Positions 1 to 8,106 are shown, counted from the first letter of the stretch. The stretch: DNA of 64,000 nt from an uncultured Collinsella sp. (GCA_900541055.1 UQHZ01000004.1:1-64000); one strand, 5' to 3'. Translations and numbers: made by a program. Notes: generated by a model from the letters alone, not told the origin.

Positions 1-118
1 ATGCAGCAGGGGCTCTCAATGTTTTTATGTCCTGCTCATATCGTCTCTGCCGGCACCTGGGGACACTCCTTGCGGGGCGTCCCCATTTTGTTTTCATCCC
101 GCACGTTTTGTGAAACAC

Positions 119-197
119 GGCTAACTTTTAGGCAAAGTAGTAAGACATGGGCAACTTCTGCGGTAAAGTTAGTCGTGGAAAGTATCCAAAGGCTAAC
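119..197. promoter_or_regulatory. possible operator repeats upstream of the DtxR-type gene
   Basis: The heptamer GGCTAAC occurs at 119-125 and 191-197, and a near inverted copy GTTAGTC lies at 168-174, all within 105 bp of the regulator start. DtxR/IdeR boxes are TTAGG/CTAA-rich palindromes, so autoregulation is plausible. No complete 19-bp box is seen, so this is tentative. Confidence 0.25.
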
Positions 198-222
198 TAG
201 CAATCATCGCGAAAGGCGGCCC

Positions 223-612
223 ATGGCCCTACGTGAATCCGGAGAAGACTATCTCGAATCGATCTACGTTCTGTCGGAACGTCAGGGCGTCGTGCGCTCG
301 ATCGACGTTGCGGAGTACCTCGGTGTAACTAAGGCGAGCGTTTCCAAGGCCATGGCGACGTTGGAAAGCAACGGCTATGTCGAAATGGGCAAGCGAGATG
401 TTCATCTGACGGAGCGTGGTCTGGAGGTCGCTCGTCAAATGTGGGAGCGTCACTGCTTTTTCGTGGGGCTGCTAGAGGATGCGGGTGTTTCGGCTGAGGT
501 CGCGTCGCAAGAGGGCTGCCACATGGAGCACTGCCTAAGCGAGGAAAGCTTCGAGAAGCTGAGGGCGATGCTGGGACGGGACGGTGCTTCGGCGCCAATA
601 ATGACCGACTAG
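223..612 (+). CDS. DtxR/MntR-family metal-dependent transcriptional regulator
   Basis: A 129-aa protein with the N-terminal winged helix of the DtxR/IdeR/MntR family (start MALRESGEDYLESIYVL, recognition-helix region around residues 25-50 containing EYLGVTKASVSKAM) followed by the metal-binding/dimerisation helices (EGCHMEHCLSEESFEKL). Such proteins bind Mn2+ or Fe2+ and repress metal uptake genes. The ATG at 223 is chosen because it has an AAAGG ribosome site and starts at the conserved domain; the frame stays open upstream to the window edge but that stretch looks non-coding. The length is close to MntR-type proteins that lack an SH3 domain. GGCTAAC repeats lie upstream. The cognate metal cannot be decided from sequence. 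Confidence 0.85.
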   Translation: MALRESGEDYLESIYVLSERQGVVRSIDVAEYLGVTKASVSKAMATLESNGYVEMGKRDVHLTERGLEVARQMWERHCFFVGLLEDAGVSAEVASQEGCHMEHCLSEESFEKLRAMLGRDGASAPIMTD

Positions 613-633
613 CACTCCCGCAGCGGCGCGCCT

Positions 634-654
634 CCCGCGCCGGAACGGCGCGGG
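634..654. terminator. GC-rich hairpin after the DtxR-type gene
   Basis: CCCGCGCC and GGCGCGGG form an 8-bp stem with a 5-nt loop, 22 bp after the stop codon. No T-run follows, so it is either a weak intrinsic terminator or an mRNA 3' stabiliser. Confidence 0.35.
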
Positions 655-752
655 ACAGCGACCGAGACGAGTGGTCCCACCAACTAAGTCCAACTCAGAC
701 AAGGAACCCCACCAGCAAGCGATGCCCAAGAACCGCCAGCAACGTTACCGCA

Positions 753-782
753 GGCCGGGGCCGGGCTTGGTTTTGAAAACAT
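753..782 (+). repeat. left 30-bp inverted repeat of the IS110 element
   Basis: Perfect reverse complement of 2430-2459; the match stops abruptly on both sides. Confidence 0.85.
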
Positions 783-1068
783 TCCGCACTGATATTTTCT
801 GTATTGAAGACGTCGATGATGCACCCGTATACCATTGACGTCGACACCATCAGATGCGGACCGCGCGGTGACCCCACATTCCGCTGGCGCCCACAGGGCT
901 GCCCTCGTTTCCTGACATGTCCCGCGCGGGCCGCGGCGAGCCGAGACCGCCGCATGACCTAATAGGAGCATGGAGCGATACCGCGGACCCGATCAACCGC
1001 ATTCTATCGCGCCCCGTCAGTGTGCCGTCTGCCCGGTCCAGGCGAGCACGGAAAGAACGGAGCGAGAC

Positions 1069-2358
1069 ATGAGAACCGAATCGACACCCGGCGCCCGCGG
1101 GCCGGTCTTCTGCGGGGTCGACACCCACGCCGACTCGCACTGGCTGTGCGTCCTCGACTGGAGGGGCCGCAGGGTCCTGTCCCGCCGGTTCCCCGCCGAC
1201 GCGGCGGGCTACGAGGCGCTCGCCGGTGCGATCGCCGCGGCCGGGGAGCCGGCCTGCGTCGCGATGGAGGGGACGTCGTCCTACGGGGCGGGCCTCACCA
1301 GGCACCTCGCGTCGCTGGGGATGCCCGTGCGCGAGGCGCTCTCCCCGGCGGGGACGCAGAGGAGGCGCCCGGGGCAGGGAAAGTGCGACGAGGCGGACGC
1401 GGAGAGGGCCGCCCGCGCGGCGATGTCCGGCTCAAGGCTCGGGACCCCCAAGAGCCAGGACGGGTGGGTCGACGGGGTGCGCTGCATGCTCGCGGCGCGC
1501 TCCGGGGCGGTGAAGGCGCGGACCTCGGCGATCAACACCGCGAGGTCGCTGCTCACCACCGCGCCGGAGGGGCTCAGGTCGAGGTTCCGCGGCATGGGAG
1601 GGCCGAGGCTGATGGAGGAGCTCCCCTCCGTGCGCGCCGAGGGCGCGCTGGGCGCCGCGCTCGGAGCGCTGGCGGACCTGTGGGCGGCGGCGCGCGACGC
1701 GGCGCTCGACATGGAGCGCGCGATCGAGGCGTCCCTGGAGGAGAACTGCCCCGCGCTGCTGGCGATGTACGGGTGCGGGCCCGTGAGCGCGGCCAAGCTC
1801 GCGGTCGCGGCCGGGGACAACCCGGGCAGGCTGCGCTCCGAGGCGTCGTTCGCGGCGATATGCGGCGCCTGCCCCATCCCCGCCTCGAGCGGCAAGACCG
1901 TGAGGCACAGGCTCAACAGGGGCGGCGACCGGCAGGCGAACAGCGCGCTGCACGAGATCGCGAGGCAGAGGGTCATGAGCGACCCCGAGACCGCCGAGTA
2001 CGCCGAGAGGGCGAGGGCGCGGGGAAAGAGCGACAGGGAGGTCATGAGGTGCCTCAAGCGCTACGTGGCCAGGGAGGCGTACCGGGCGCTGATGCGCCCG
2101 CACGAGATCAGGAGGCCCGAGGACGCCTCGGAACTCGTGGCGGCCAGGCGCGCGGCGAAGGTCAGCCAGGTGAGGGCGGCGTCCATACTGGGCACCAGCG
2201 AGAAGTACATCTCGATGCTGGAGAGGGGCCAAAGGGAGCTCAAGCCTATAAGGAGGGCCTACGAGGCGTGGGTCGAGGCCGGACTTCCGCTCGATTGGGA
2301 CAGGCAGGCGTTCGAGGCCGAGCGCAAAATGGATTCTAAAAGACACCTTGCCAAATAG
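1069..2358 (+). CDS. IS110-family transposase with C-terminal XRE-type HTH
   Basis: A 429-aa transposase. The N-terminal RuvC-like DEDD domain shows GVD (D18), AMEG (E67) and KCDEAD (D107, D110). The C-terminal Transposase_20 region holds the conserved SSGKTVRHRLNRGG stretch with the serine expected of IS110 enzymes, which act with a bridge RNA transcribed from the element end. About 75 extra residues (from roughly 351) form an XRE-like helix-turn-helix (VSQVRAASILGTSEKYISML), which typical IS110 transposases lack. I chose ATG 1069, with GGAG 10 nt upstream, over ATG 970, whose AGGAG sits almost on the start codon. Codon use is extremely GC-rich at third positions, which produces a long spurious open frame alongside it. 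Confidence 0.88.
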   Translation: MRTESTPGARGPVFCGVDTHADSHWLCVLDWRGRRVLSRRFPADAAGYEALAGAIAAAGEPACVAMEGTSSYGAGLTRHLASLGMPVREALSPAGTQRRRPGQGKCDEADAERAARAAMSGSRLGTPKSQDGWVDGVRCMLAARSGAVKARTSAINTARSLLTTAPEGLRSRFRGMGGPRLMEELPSVRAEGALGAALGALADLWAAARDAALDMERAIEASLEENCPALLAMYGCGPVSAAKLAVAAGDNPGRLRSEASFAAICGACPIPASSGKTVRHRLNRGGDRQANSALHEIARQRVMSDPETAEYAERARARGKSDREVMRCLKRYVAREAYRALMRPHEIRRPEDASELVAARRAAKVSQVRAASILGTSEKYISMLERGQRELKPIRRAYEAWVEAGLPLDWDRQAFEAERKMDSKRHLAK

Positions 2359-2371
2359 GAGCGTCAGACCA

Positions 2372-2418
2372 GAAGTGCCCCCGTTCGTAGCTCCGAAGGA
2401 GCAGAACGGGGGCACTTC
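2372..2418 (+). repeat. hairpin in the right non-coding end of the IS110 element
   Basis: GAAGTGCCCCCGTTC (2372-2386) is exactly complementary to 2404-2418, and GCTCC/GGAGC forms a second stem in the loop. It starts 14 bp after the transposase stop. It could be a terminator-like insulator or part of a guide RNA; no T-run follows on either strand. Confidence 0.6.
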
Positions 2419-2429
2419 ATTGGTCGAGG

Positions 2430-2459
2430 ATGTTTTCAAAACCAAGCCCGGCCCCGGCC
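2430..2459 (-). repeat. right 30-bp inverted repeat of the IS110 element
   Basis: Perfect reverse complement of 753-782, immediately downstream (in the minus sense) of the ATPase gene. Confidence 0.85.
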
Positions 2460-2475
2460 GGACAGCCCACGAACG

Positions 2476-4428
2476 CTATAAGTTCTTGACACCCATCGCG
2501 CGCATGGCGTTCAGGATGGCGATGATCGCCACGCCTACGTCGCCAAACACGGCAAGCCACATGTTGGCAATGCCCAGTGCCGCGAGCACCAGGATCAGCA
2601 GCTTAACGCCCAGCGCAAAGATGATGTTCTGCCAGACAATCGCCATGGTCTTGCGCGCCACGCGGATCGCGCGGGAAATGTTGGACGGCTTGTCATCCAT
2701 GAGCACAACATCGGCGGCCTCAATCGCGGCGTCGGAACCCATAGCGCCCATGGCAATGCCAACGTCTGCGCGGGTGAGTACGGGCGCATCGTTGATGCCG
2801 TCGCCGACAAAGGCGAGCTTGCCCTTGCCCGATTCGGCTGCCAGCAATGCCTCGACGCGCTCGACCTTGTCGCCCGGCAGCAGCTGCGCGTGGAACTCGT
2901 CGAGCCCTAGCTGCTTGGCCACCGCGGCAGCCACTTCCTCGCGGTCGCCCGTGAGCATGACGGTACGTTTGATGCCAGCGGTGTGCAGGTCACAGATCGT
3001 CTGTTCGGCATCGGCCTTTATGGTGTCGGCAATTACAATGTGGCCGGCATAGATGCCATCGACTAGCACGTGGAGGATGGTGCCGACAACCTCGCAATCG
3101 GGCGCTTCGACTCCGGCCGCGGCGAGCATCTTTGCGTTGCCAACGACGACGTGCTTGCCGTCGATGGTTGCCGTCACGCCATGGCCCGCGTCGTTGGTGG
3201 AGTCGCTTACGCGCTTGGGGTCGACCTCGCCCTGGTAGGCGACACGCACGGACTGCGCGATGGGGTGATCGGAGAACGACTCCGCAAGGGCTGCGACCTC
3301 GAGCAACGACTGCTCGGTATAGCCAGCCTCGGGGTGCACCGCGACCACCGAGAACGTGCCGTTGGTGAGCGTGCCGGTCTTGTCAAAGACGACGGTGTCC
3401 ACATCGGCGAGCGTCTCGAGGTAGTTAGAACCCTTGATGAGGACGCCCAGCTTGGATGCGCCGCCAATGCCGCCAAAGAAGCTGAGCGGGACGCTAATCA
3501 CGAGCGCGCACGGGCAGCTGACGACCAGGAAGGTCAGGCCGCGCAGGATCCAGTCGGACCAGGCGCCGGTGACCAAGCCGCCGCCGAGCGCGAGTACCGC
3601 GGCAGCGCCGGTGACGGCGGGCGTGTAGACGCGGGCGAAGCGCGTGATAAAGTTCTCGGTGCGCGCCTTCTTTTCGCTGGCATTTTCCACGAGCTCCAGG
3701 ACGCGTGCGACGGTGGACTCGCCAAAGGGCTTGGTGGTGCGCACGTGGATGAGGCCCGTCATGTTGATGCAGCCGCTGATGATGTCGTCGCCGGACTTGG
3801 CGGGGCGGGGGATTGACTCGCCCGTGAGAGCGGCGGTGTCGAGCTGGGTTTCGCCCTCGACGATGACGCCGTCGATAGGCACGCGCTCACCGGGCTTGAC
3901 CACGATCACGGTGCCGACGGCGATGTCATCGGGGAAGACCTGCTCGAGTGTGCCGTCGGGCTGCTCGACGTTAGCGTAGTCGGGCGCGATGTCCATCATG
4001 GCACTGATCGACTTGCGGCTCTTGCCCACGGCGTACGCCTGAAACAGCTCGCCGACTTGGTAGAACAGCATGACGGCGGCACCTTCGGCCATGTGCGGGT
4101 CGGTGTCGGGGAAGAGCACCATGGCAAACGCGCCGATGGTCGCGACGGCCATGAGGAAGCTCTCGTCGAAGGCCTTGCCGCGGCGGATGTTATTGAATGC
4201 CTTTTGCAGCACGTCGTAGCCGGCAATCAAAAACGGCACGAGGAACAGCACAAAGCTGGCGTAGATGTCGCCCGGGGTGCCGAATGCGGCAGTGAGGGTG
4301 CCGAGCTCATCGAGGGCGTACACCACGGCAAAAATGCCCAGCGCTACCAGGATGCGGTTGCGCTTATGCTCGAGTGATTCTTTTTTCTTGCGCTTCTTCT
4401 TTTTCTTTTTGGGGTCGGCGGTGGCCAT
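2476..4428 (-). CDS. Zn2+/Cd2+/Pb2+-exporting P1B-type ATPase
   Basis: A 650-aa membrane ATPase with, in order, a lysine-rich N-terminus (PKKKKKKRKKK), an actuator TGES at 202-205, the transmembrane metal site CPC at 305-307, phosphorylation site DKTGT (D349) and hinge GDGINDAP. The last helices carry the P1B-2 signature (FALGVKLL...WLAVFGDVG), which points to Zn/Cd/Pb rather than copper. There is no fused N-terminal HMA domain; a separate HMA protein is encoded just upstream. The start at 4428 is preceded by GGGAGG; the longer upstream frame is not protein-like. A site resembling the sensor's operators lies at 4455-4473. It pumps excess divalent metal out across the inner membrane. Confidence 0.93.
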   Translation of the reverse strand: MATADPKKKKKKRKKKESLEHKRNRILVALGIFAVVYALDELGTLTAAFGTPGDIYASFVLFLVPFLIAGYDVLQKAFNNIRRGKAFDESFLMAVATIGAFAMVLFPDTDPHMAEGAAVMLFYQVGELFQAYAVGKSRKSISAMMDIAPDYANVEQPDGTLEQVFPDDIAVGTVIVVKPGERVPIDGVIVEGETQLDTAALTGESIPRPAKSGDDIISGCINMTGLIHVRTTKPFGESTVARVLELVENASEKKARTENFITRFARVYTPAVTGAAAVLALGGGLVTGAWSDWILRGLTFLVVSCPCALVISVPLSFFGGIGGASKLGVLIKGSNYLETLADVDTVVFDKTGTLTNGTFSVVAVHPEAGYTEQSLLEVAALAESFSDHPIAQSVRVAYQGEVDPKRVSDSTNDAGHGVTATIDGKHVVVGNAKMLAAAGVEAPDCEVVGTILHVLVDGIYAGHIVIADTIKADAEQTICDLHTAGIKRTVMLTGDREEVAAAVAKQLGLDEFHAQLLPGDKVERVEALLAAESGKGKLAFVGDGINDAPVLTRADVGIAMGAMGSDAAIEAADVVLMDDKPSNISRAIRVARKTMAIVWQNIIFALGVKLLILVLAALGIANMWLAVFGDVGVAIIAILNAMRAMGVKNL

Positions 4429-4454
4429 GACTCGTATCCTCCCATTTGAATGAA

Positions 4455-4473
4455 TGAACACTCGCTCATATAA
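4455..4473. promoter_or_regulatory. SmtB/ArsR-type operator before the ATPase gene
   Basis: TGAACA-CTC-GCTCATATAA matches the arms of the palindrome before the sensor gene (TGAACA-TAC-GCTCA). The half-sites TGA(A/G)C and GCTCA form an imperfect dyad. It lies 27 bp upstream of the ATPase start. Confidence 0.6.
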
Positions 4474-4528
4474 TTTCGCGAGCAAAGGCCGCGGCAAGCG
4501 CGGCCTTGCAGGTTGGCGTAAACCTGGG

Positions 4529-4747
4529 CTAGAGAATGATCTCGCAGTCCGGCTCGGCGTCGGCCGTAAACTCAACAACGCGGTTGAGCACCTCGTCGAA
4601 CTCAGCATCATCGGCCTCGAGCGTCAGCTTCTGGGTCATAAAGTTGACGGACACGGATTTGACGCCCTCGAGCTTGGCCAGCTCGTCCTGAAGCTCGCGC
4701 GCACAGTTGGCGCAATCGATCTCATCGAGCTTGTACTGCTTTTTCAT
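4529..4747 (-). CDS. heavy-metal-associated (HMA) domain protein
   Basis: A 72-aa single HMA domain with the metal-binding motif DCANC (C12, C15) and the usual beta-alpha-beta-beta-alpha-beta pattern (VKSVSVNFMTQKLTLEA). Such proteins hand metal to, or buffer metal for, the partner ATPase. It lies between the sensor and ATPase genes on the same strand and appears to supply in trans the HMA domain the pump lacks. The acidic residue before the first Cys is typical of Zn/Cd-type HMA domains rather than copper chaperones, but specificity is an inference. Confidence 0.88.
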   Translation of the reverse strand: MKKQYKLDEIDCANCARELQDELAKLEGVKSVSVNFMTQKLTLEADDAEFDEVLNRVVEFTADAEPDCEIIL

Positions 4748-4809
4748 GGTGGGTTCCTTTCCCGTTTTTGCGGCTTGGGTGCAGGCCGCGCTGGTACCGT
4801 GGTTGGCTG

Positions 4810-5175
4810 CTATTCGCAGATGTGGCTCATGCCCTGGTTGAGCATGGTGTAGACGTGGTCGTCGGCGAGCGAGTATAGGATATTGCGCCCGTCGCGCCGG
4901 AATTTAACCAGGTGCGACTGCTTGAGTGTGCGCAGCTGGTGCGACACCGCGGACTGCGAGGTTTCGGTCGCTTCGGCGATGTCTGCCACGCAGAGCTCGC
5001 GGCCCATGAGGGCGTAAAGGATCTTGATGCGCGTGGTGTCGCTGAAGACCTTGAACAGGTCGGCGAGGTCGTAGAGAAGCTCCTCGTCGGGAAGGTCCTC
5101 GGGCGAGCAGGTGGTCGGGATCGCGGGTTCGGTGGCCTCGGTGTCGGGTTTCGTTTCATCAACGCGGATGCTCAT
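4810..5175 (-). CDS. ArsR/SmtB-family zinc-sensing repressor
   Basis: A 121-aa ArsR-type winged-helix regulator (ELCVADIAEATETSQSAVSHQLRTL holds the DNA-recognition helix). Its C-terminus carries the complete alpha-5 sensing motif DxHx10HxxE (D105, H107, H118, E121), the Zn site of SmtB/CzrA. A cysteine in ELCV could contribute to an additional alpha-3-type site. It should release DNA when zinc (or a similar metal) rises, derepressing itself, the HMA protein and the ATPase. An 18-bp perfect inverted repeat lies immediately upstream, and a single related site lies in front of the ATPase gene. Confidence 0.92.
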   Translation of the reverse strand: MSIRVDETKPDTEATEPAIPTTCSPEDLPDEELLYDLADLFKVFSDTTRIKILYALMGRELCVADIAEATETSQSAVSHQLRTLKQSHLVKFRRDGRNILYSLADDHVYTMLNQGMSHICE

Positions 5176-5188
5176 TGCAATATCCTTT

Positions 5189-5245
5189 CATATGAACATA
5201 CGCTCAAATAACTTACTTCCGATTATATGAGCGTATGTTCATATG
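5189..5245. promoter_or_regulatory. double operator of the zinc sensor gene
   Basis: CATATGAACATACGCTCA (5189-5206) is repeated in perfect inverted orientation at 5228-5245. Each arm contains one TGAACA-n3-GCTCA site like the one at 4455-4473, so two repressor dimers could bind the leader. Confidence 0.75.
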
Positions 5246-5594
5246 TCAATAACGTTTAAGTAATTCATCGCACAAAATGATGGGGAATAGTGGACGAGAT
5301 CCCGGACTGAGCGTTTTTTGATAGTCGATGCCAAGGTGGGCACCATCGTGCCGTGCAAAAAATGGAGTATTCTGCAACTATAGGGGGTCCGCTAATTTAT
5401 TGCAGGTCATATAATGCAGTTCAAGAGTTATCTTAGGGTGTTAATCCGATGAGTTCTTCCTCAAATGTTGCCTAACGCTCTCACGCAAGAGCGTTTCGCT
5501 TCACATTTGGATCCACTCGAGGGTGATAGACACCCGACCCTGCTGAATACTCGCAATTTTGCACGTCGCTAGGGTACCCACCTTGTTAGCCGGC
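5246..5594. other. intergenic region, no gene seen
   Basis: A good -10 (TATAAT near 5410) is followed about 65 bp later by a hairpin (AACGCTCT/AGAGCGTT, 5474-5497), which might delimit a small RNA, but no -35 is convincing. The stretch GTGCAAAAAATGGAGTATTCTG near 5345 resembles the arms of the inverted-repeat element at 54816-55048. Confidence 0.3.
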
Positions 5595-6785
5595 CTAGTC
5601 TCCGGCCCCGAAGACCCTGCCCTCGGGCGCGAGGCTGCTTGTTTGGGCAAATGATGGGCTGTCGGATTCGACAGTCTGCATGTCATCGATTGCCGGAACT
5701 TCATTAATTGTCGGGTCATCCAGCGTGATGCCTTCGAGCGTTGCTTTTTCAAGGTCGATTCGTTGACGCTCTTCGGAATCCTGGCGAAGCTGCTTCTGAA
5801 TTCGCTTTTTCTCTTCTATAAACCTTCTGAGCACAAACTGTCTCAGGTCCTCTTGCATGATTTGAAAGTCTTTTGGCAGACGCGAGGGGCGTACGCCCTC
5901 TTTCCGCTGGATTGCTTCCATGACCCTAACAAAAGAGCTGGCATGCATAAAGGAATAACGGCTGACGGTGATGATTCCGTACCCCATGGACGCAAGTGCA
6001 TTCTTGCGCTCCTCATCGATGGCGCGGTCTTCTTCCGCGTCATGATAAAAACCGTTGTATTCAATGTCTGTGCGAGATTTCTTTAGATACGCATCCATAA
6101 AGAACTTTTTGCGTCTCGTGAGATTCTTTGCGGCAGTGGTGACCTGCACCTCGTAATCGGTCTCAATTCCCTTAATACCAAGCCCTCCTTCGCTTTTGGG
6201 CAGCGTTAGCATCATGACAAAGGCTGTTTCCATAGGAGACCGGCATCCGTCGTGCACACATTGGATCGCCTTTCGGGCAAGGGCCAGACCGTCGCATCTG
6301 GTAATGGAATTAAAGAACTGCTTTAACCTCTCGGTCGAGGTGAGCGCGAAACGCTCGGTATAGGAGGTGGAAGAGTCGGTTCCAAGGGAGTAAGCGCTGC
6401 ACAATTCAAAGTAGTACTCCACCAGTTCGCGAAAAGGGAGATAGGTGGCGGCCTGAAGTGCGCAAAGCTCAACGCCAACAATGAAGATGCCATCTTTGAG
6501 TTCTTTAAAGCGTGAGTTCGAGAATCGTTTTGAAGAAACGTGGCATTGACAGTTCATTGCATGGCGCGCATTCCTGCGATCAAACACCATCACCTCGAGG
6601 GAATCATTCGCGTCGAGGGAAACATCATGTTTGGTGAGCCATTCTGCGGCTGCGTCAAGGAGCGTTCCGGTGGGACATGATCCGTAAATCGCGGCAGGGT
6701 TACAGGACTCGATGCCTTTCGCAGACACCGAATGCGCGGCCTGGTAGACCGCTTTTGCAGTGGTATGTGACAATACGATACTCAT
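5595..6785 (-). CDS. uncharacterised protein with DUF559-like nuclease fold
   Basis: A 396-aa protein not recognised as a named gene. Residues about 185-280 look like a Vsr/DUF559-type PD-(D/E)XK domain: SPMET (E186) in the first helix, then TDIEYNGFYH (D240, E242, H248), ID..R (D257, R260) and MGYGIITVSRYSF, matching the family pattern in which the acidic pair is followed by G..H and D..R. Residues 1-180 have no recognisable fold, and the C-terminal 65 residues are charged and helical followed by a disordered tail. It stands alone, with no toxin, methylase or helicase partner beside it. A cellular role is unknown; nuclease activity is an inference. The ribosome site is weak. Confidence 0.6.
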   Translation of the reverse strand: MSIVLSHTTAKAVYQAAHSVSAKGIESCNPAAIYGSCPTGTLLDAAAEWLTKHDVSLDANDSLEVMVFDRRNARHAMNCQCHVSSKRFSNSRFKELKDGIFIVGVELCALQAATYLPFRELVEYYFELCSAYSLGTDSSTSYTERFALTSTERLKQFFNSITRCDGLALARKAIQCVHDGCRSPMETAFVMMLTLPKSEGGLGIKGIETDYEVQVTTAAKNLTRRKKFFMDAYLKKSRTDIEYNGFYHDAEEDRAIDEERKNALASMGYGIITVSRYSFMHASSFVRVMEAIQRKEGVRPSRLPKDFQIMQEDLRQFVLRRFIEEKKRIQKQLRQDSEERQRIDLEKATLEGITLDDPTINEVPAIDDMQTVESDSPSFAQTSSLAPEGRVFGAGD

Positions 6786-7137
6786 GGTATATATCGTGTC
6801 AGCTAATGCCGTGTTGATGGCGCTGAGTGAAAAAGTCGTTTTAGAGGTCTAACCAAATGCTGTCCAAAAGCTTGACGCAATTATGGGTTGGTATGCCCTA
6901 AATAAAAGTTTTCGCAGCTTGGCTATAGCATAGAAATACTCAATTGCTGCACATTTGATATCGATGCATCGCCATCCGACAACGAATTACGTGTCGGGAA
7001 TTGGCCGAAATCGTTCAAAATGAGGGTTCAGAATTTGTGATGGCAGATCTATCTGTGGAACGTAGGGCGGCCTCGCTGCGGGGTTTTCCGCTGCGAGGCC
7101 GCTCGTGATCTACCCCCGGGGTTTGTCGTAGACGTTT
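6786..7137. other. intergenic region, no gene seen
   Basis: No coding frame or RNA gene recognised. The only structure is a hairpin at 7067-7102 (GCGGCCTCGC/GCGAGGCCGC), which lies downstream of the exonuclease gene and may end its transcript, although no U-run follows. Confidence 0.4.
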
Positions 7138-8106
7138 CTACTTGGCAAACAGGTTCTTGAGGTTGAACTCGGCTTGGACGGTGCGGAGCATGAGGTCGGT
7201 GTCGTCGAGGCCCAGATGCTGCTCGTTGGCGTCGGCGGCGAGGGTTCCACGGCGGCGCGCCCAGTTCTCGAGCGCGGCGGGGGCGGATTCGCGGGGGAGC
7301 GAGCGGACGTCGGCATCCAGGCTGCGGCAGATCTGGCGCGAGTCGATGACGATGATCTTGCCGGCGCGGCGTGCCTCGGCGTAACCGTCCAGGTGGATCT
7401 TGAACCAACTGTCCTCAAAGGCGGCGTTGTGCGCCATGTACGGGTACTTCTTCATAAGCTTGAGCAGCTGCTTCTGCAGTTCCTTGTTCTCACGGAACGG
7501 CTTTTTGCCGTCGATGTCGTCCCAGGTGATGTGGTGGATATTCGACAACGGCACATCCTCGCCGCGGTAGATGTCGGGCAGACCGCAGTAGTGCGCCTCG
7601 GCGTCGTGCGGGGCGGCGTCGCTGGTGAGCTCCATGATTTCCCAACCCACATTGATGATATAACCGCGCTCGGGTGCACGGCCGGTGGTCTCGATGTCGA
7701 TACCGAGCACGGTGCCCTGGATGGGCTTGCGGGCGTAGGCCACGCCGAGCGCGTCGCGGTCGCCGCGGATTTCGCGCATAACGGACGCGGCGGTGCGCTT
7801 TTGCATCTTGCCGATGGCGGCGCAGGTGTCGGCATCGGACAGGCCGCGCGAAAGCGTCGCGGGCGTCACGTTGCGCAGGCGTGCCTCGCCAATCTGGTCG
7901 CACAGGTCGCGGTTGCGGTCGGCCAGGTCGCGCACGGTGGCAAAGTCGAAGCCGGGGTCGTCCTCGGCGGTAAAGTACTCGGTCTCAAGCACTTTGAGGG
8001 CCTCTTCGCCCTTCTGGCGCTCGGACTCCATGGCGCCGTGATCGCCATAGATAAACATGGGAATAAACGGCTGGCGCTCGTATTCGAGTGCTTGTGAAAC
8101 GTTCAT
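7138..8106 (-). CDS. DEDDh-family 3'-5' exonuclease domain protein
   Basis: A 322-aa protein. The C-terminal two thirds form an RNase T/DnaQ-like exonuclease: GIDIETTG (D137, E139) for motif I, AHNAAFEDSWF for motif II and H.GLDDTD for motif III, giving the DEDDh set. The N-terminal ~125 residues are helical and resemble nothing I can name. The enzyme should remove 3' nucleotides from DNA or RNA using two metal ions. It is transcribed away from the metal exporter gene at 8279. The start at 8106 has a GGAGCAG ribosome site. Confidence 0.8.
   Translation of the reverse strand: MNVSQALEYERQPFIPMFIYGDHGAMESERQKGEEALKVLETEYFTAEDDPGFDFATVRDLADRNRDLCDQIGEARLRNVTPATLSRGLSDADTCAAIGKMQKRTAASVMREIRGDRDALGVAYARKPIQGTVLGIDIETTGRAPERGYIINVGWEIMELTSDAAPHDAEAHYCGLPDIYRGEDVPLSNIHHITWDDIDGKKPFRENKELQKQLLKLMKKYPYMAHNAAFEDSWFKIHLDGYAEARRAGKIIVIDSRQICRSLDADVRSLPRESAPAALENWARRRGTLAADANEQHLGLDDTDLMLRTVQAEFNLKNLFAK

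Larger units (their letters stand above)
753..2459 (+). mobile_element. IS110-family insertion element with 30-bp inverted repeats
   Basis: A 1.7-kb unit with one transposase gene, bounded by a perfect 30-bp inverted repeat (753-782 and 2430-2459, each holding a GGCCGGGGCCGGGC block and a TTTTGAAAAC block). The left non-coding end is about 285 bp and the right about 70 bp inside the repeats. IS110 elements normally lack long terminal repeats. The arms may therefore be true or subterminal ends, or the two halves of a palindromic target that the element entered. The right arm lies only 16 bp from the stop codon of the zinc ATPase gene. Exact ends and target dinucleotide cannot be fixed from one copy. 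Confidence 0.7.

Noticed and set aside
1..222. Extension of the DtxR-type protein to the window edge
   Set aside because: The added 74 residues have no protein-like pattern, and a ribosome site and domain start coincide at 223.
1020..2339. A 439-codon second frame within the IS110 transposase
   Set aside because: Arg/Gly/Ala-only composition typical of a shifted GC-rich frame.
5405..5500. Small RNA between TATAAT and a hairpin
   Set aside because: No acceptable -35 and no conserved structure; recorded only as an observation in the intergenic entry.
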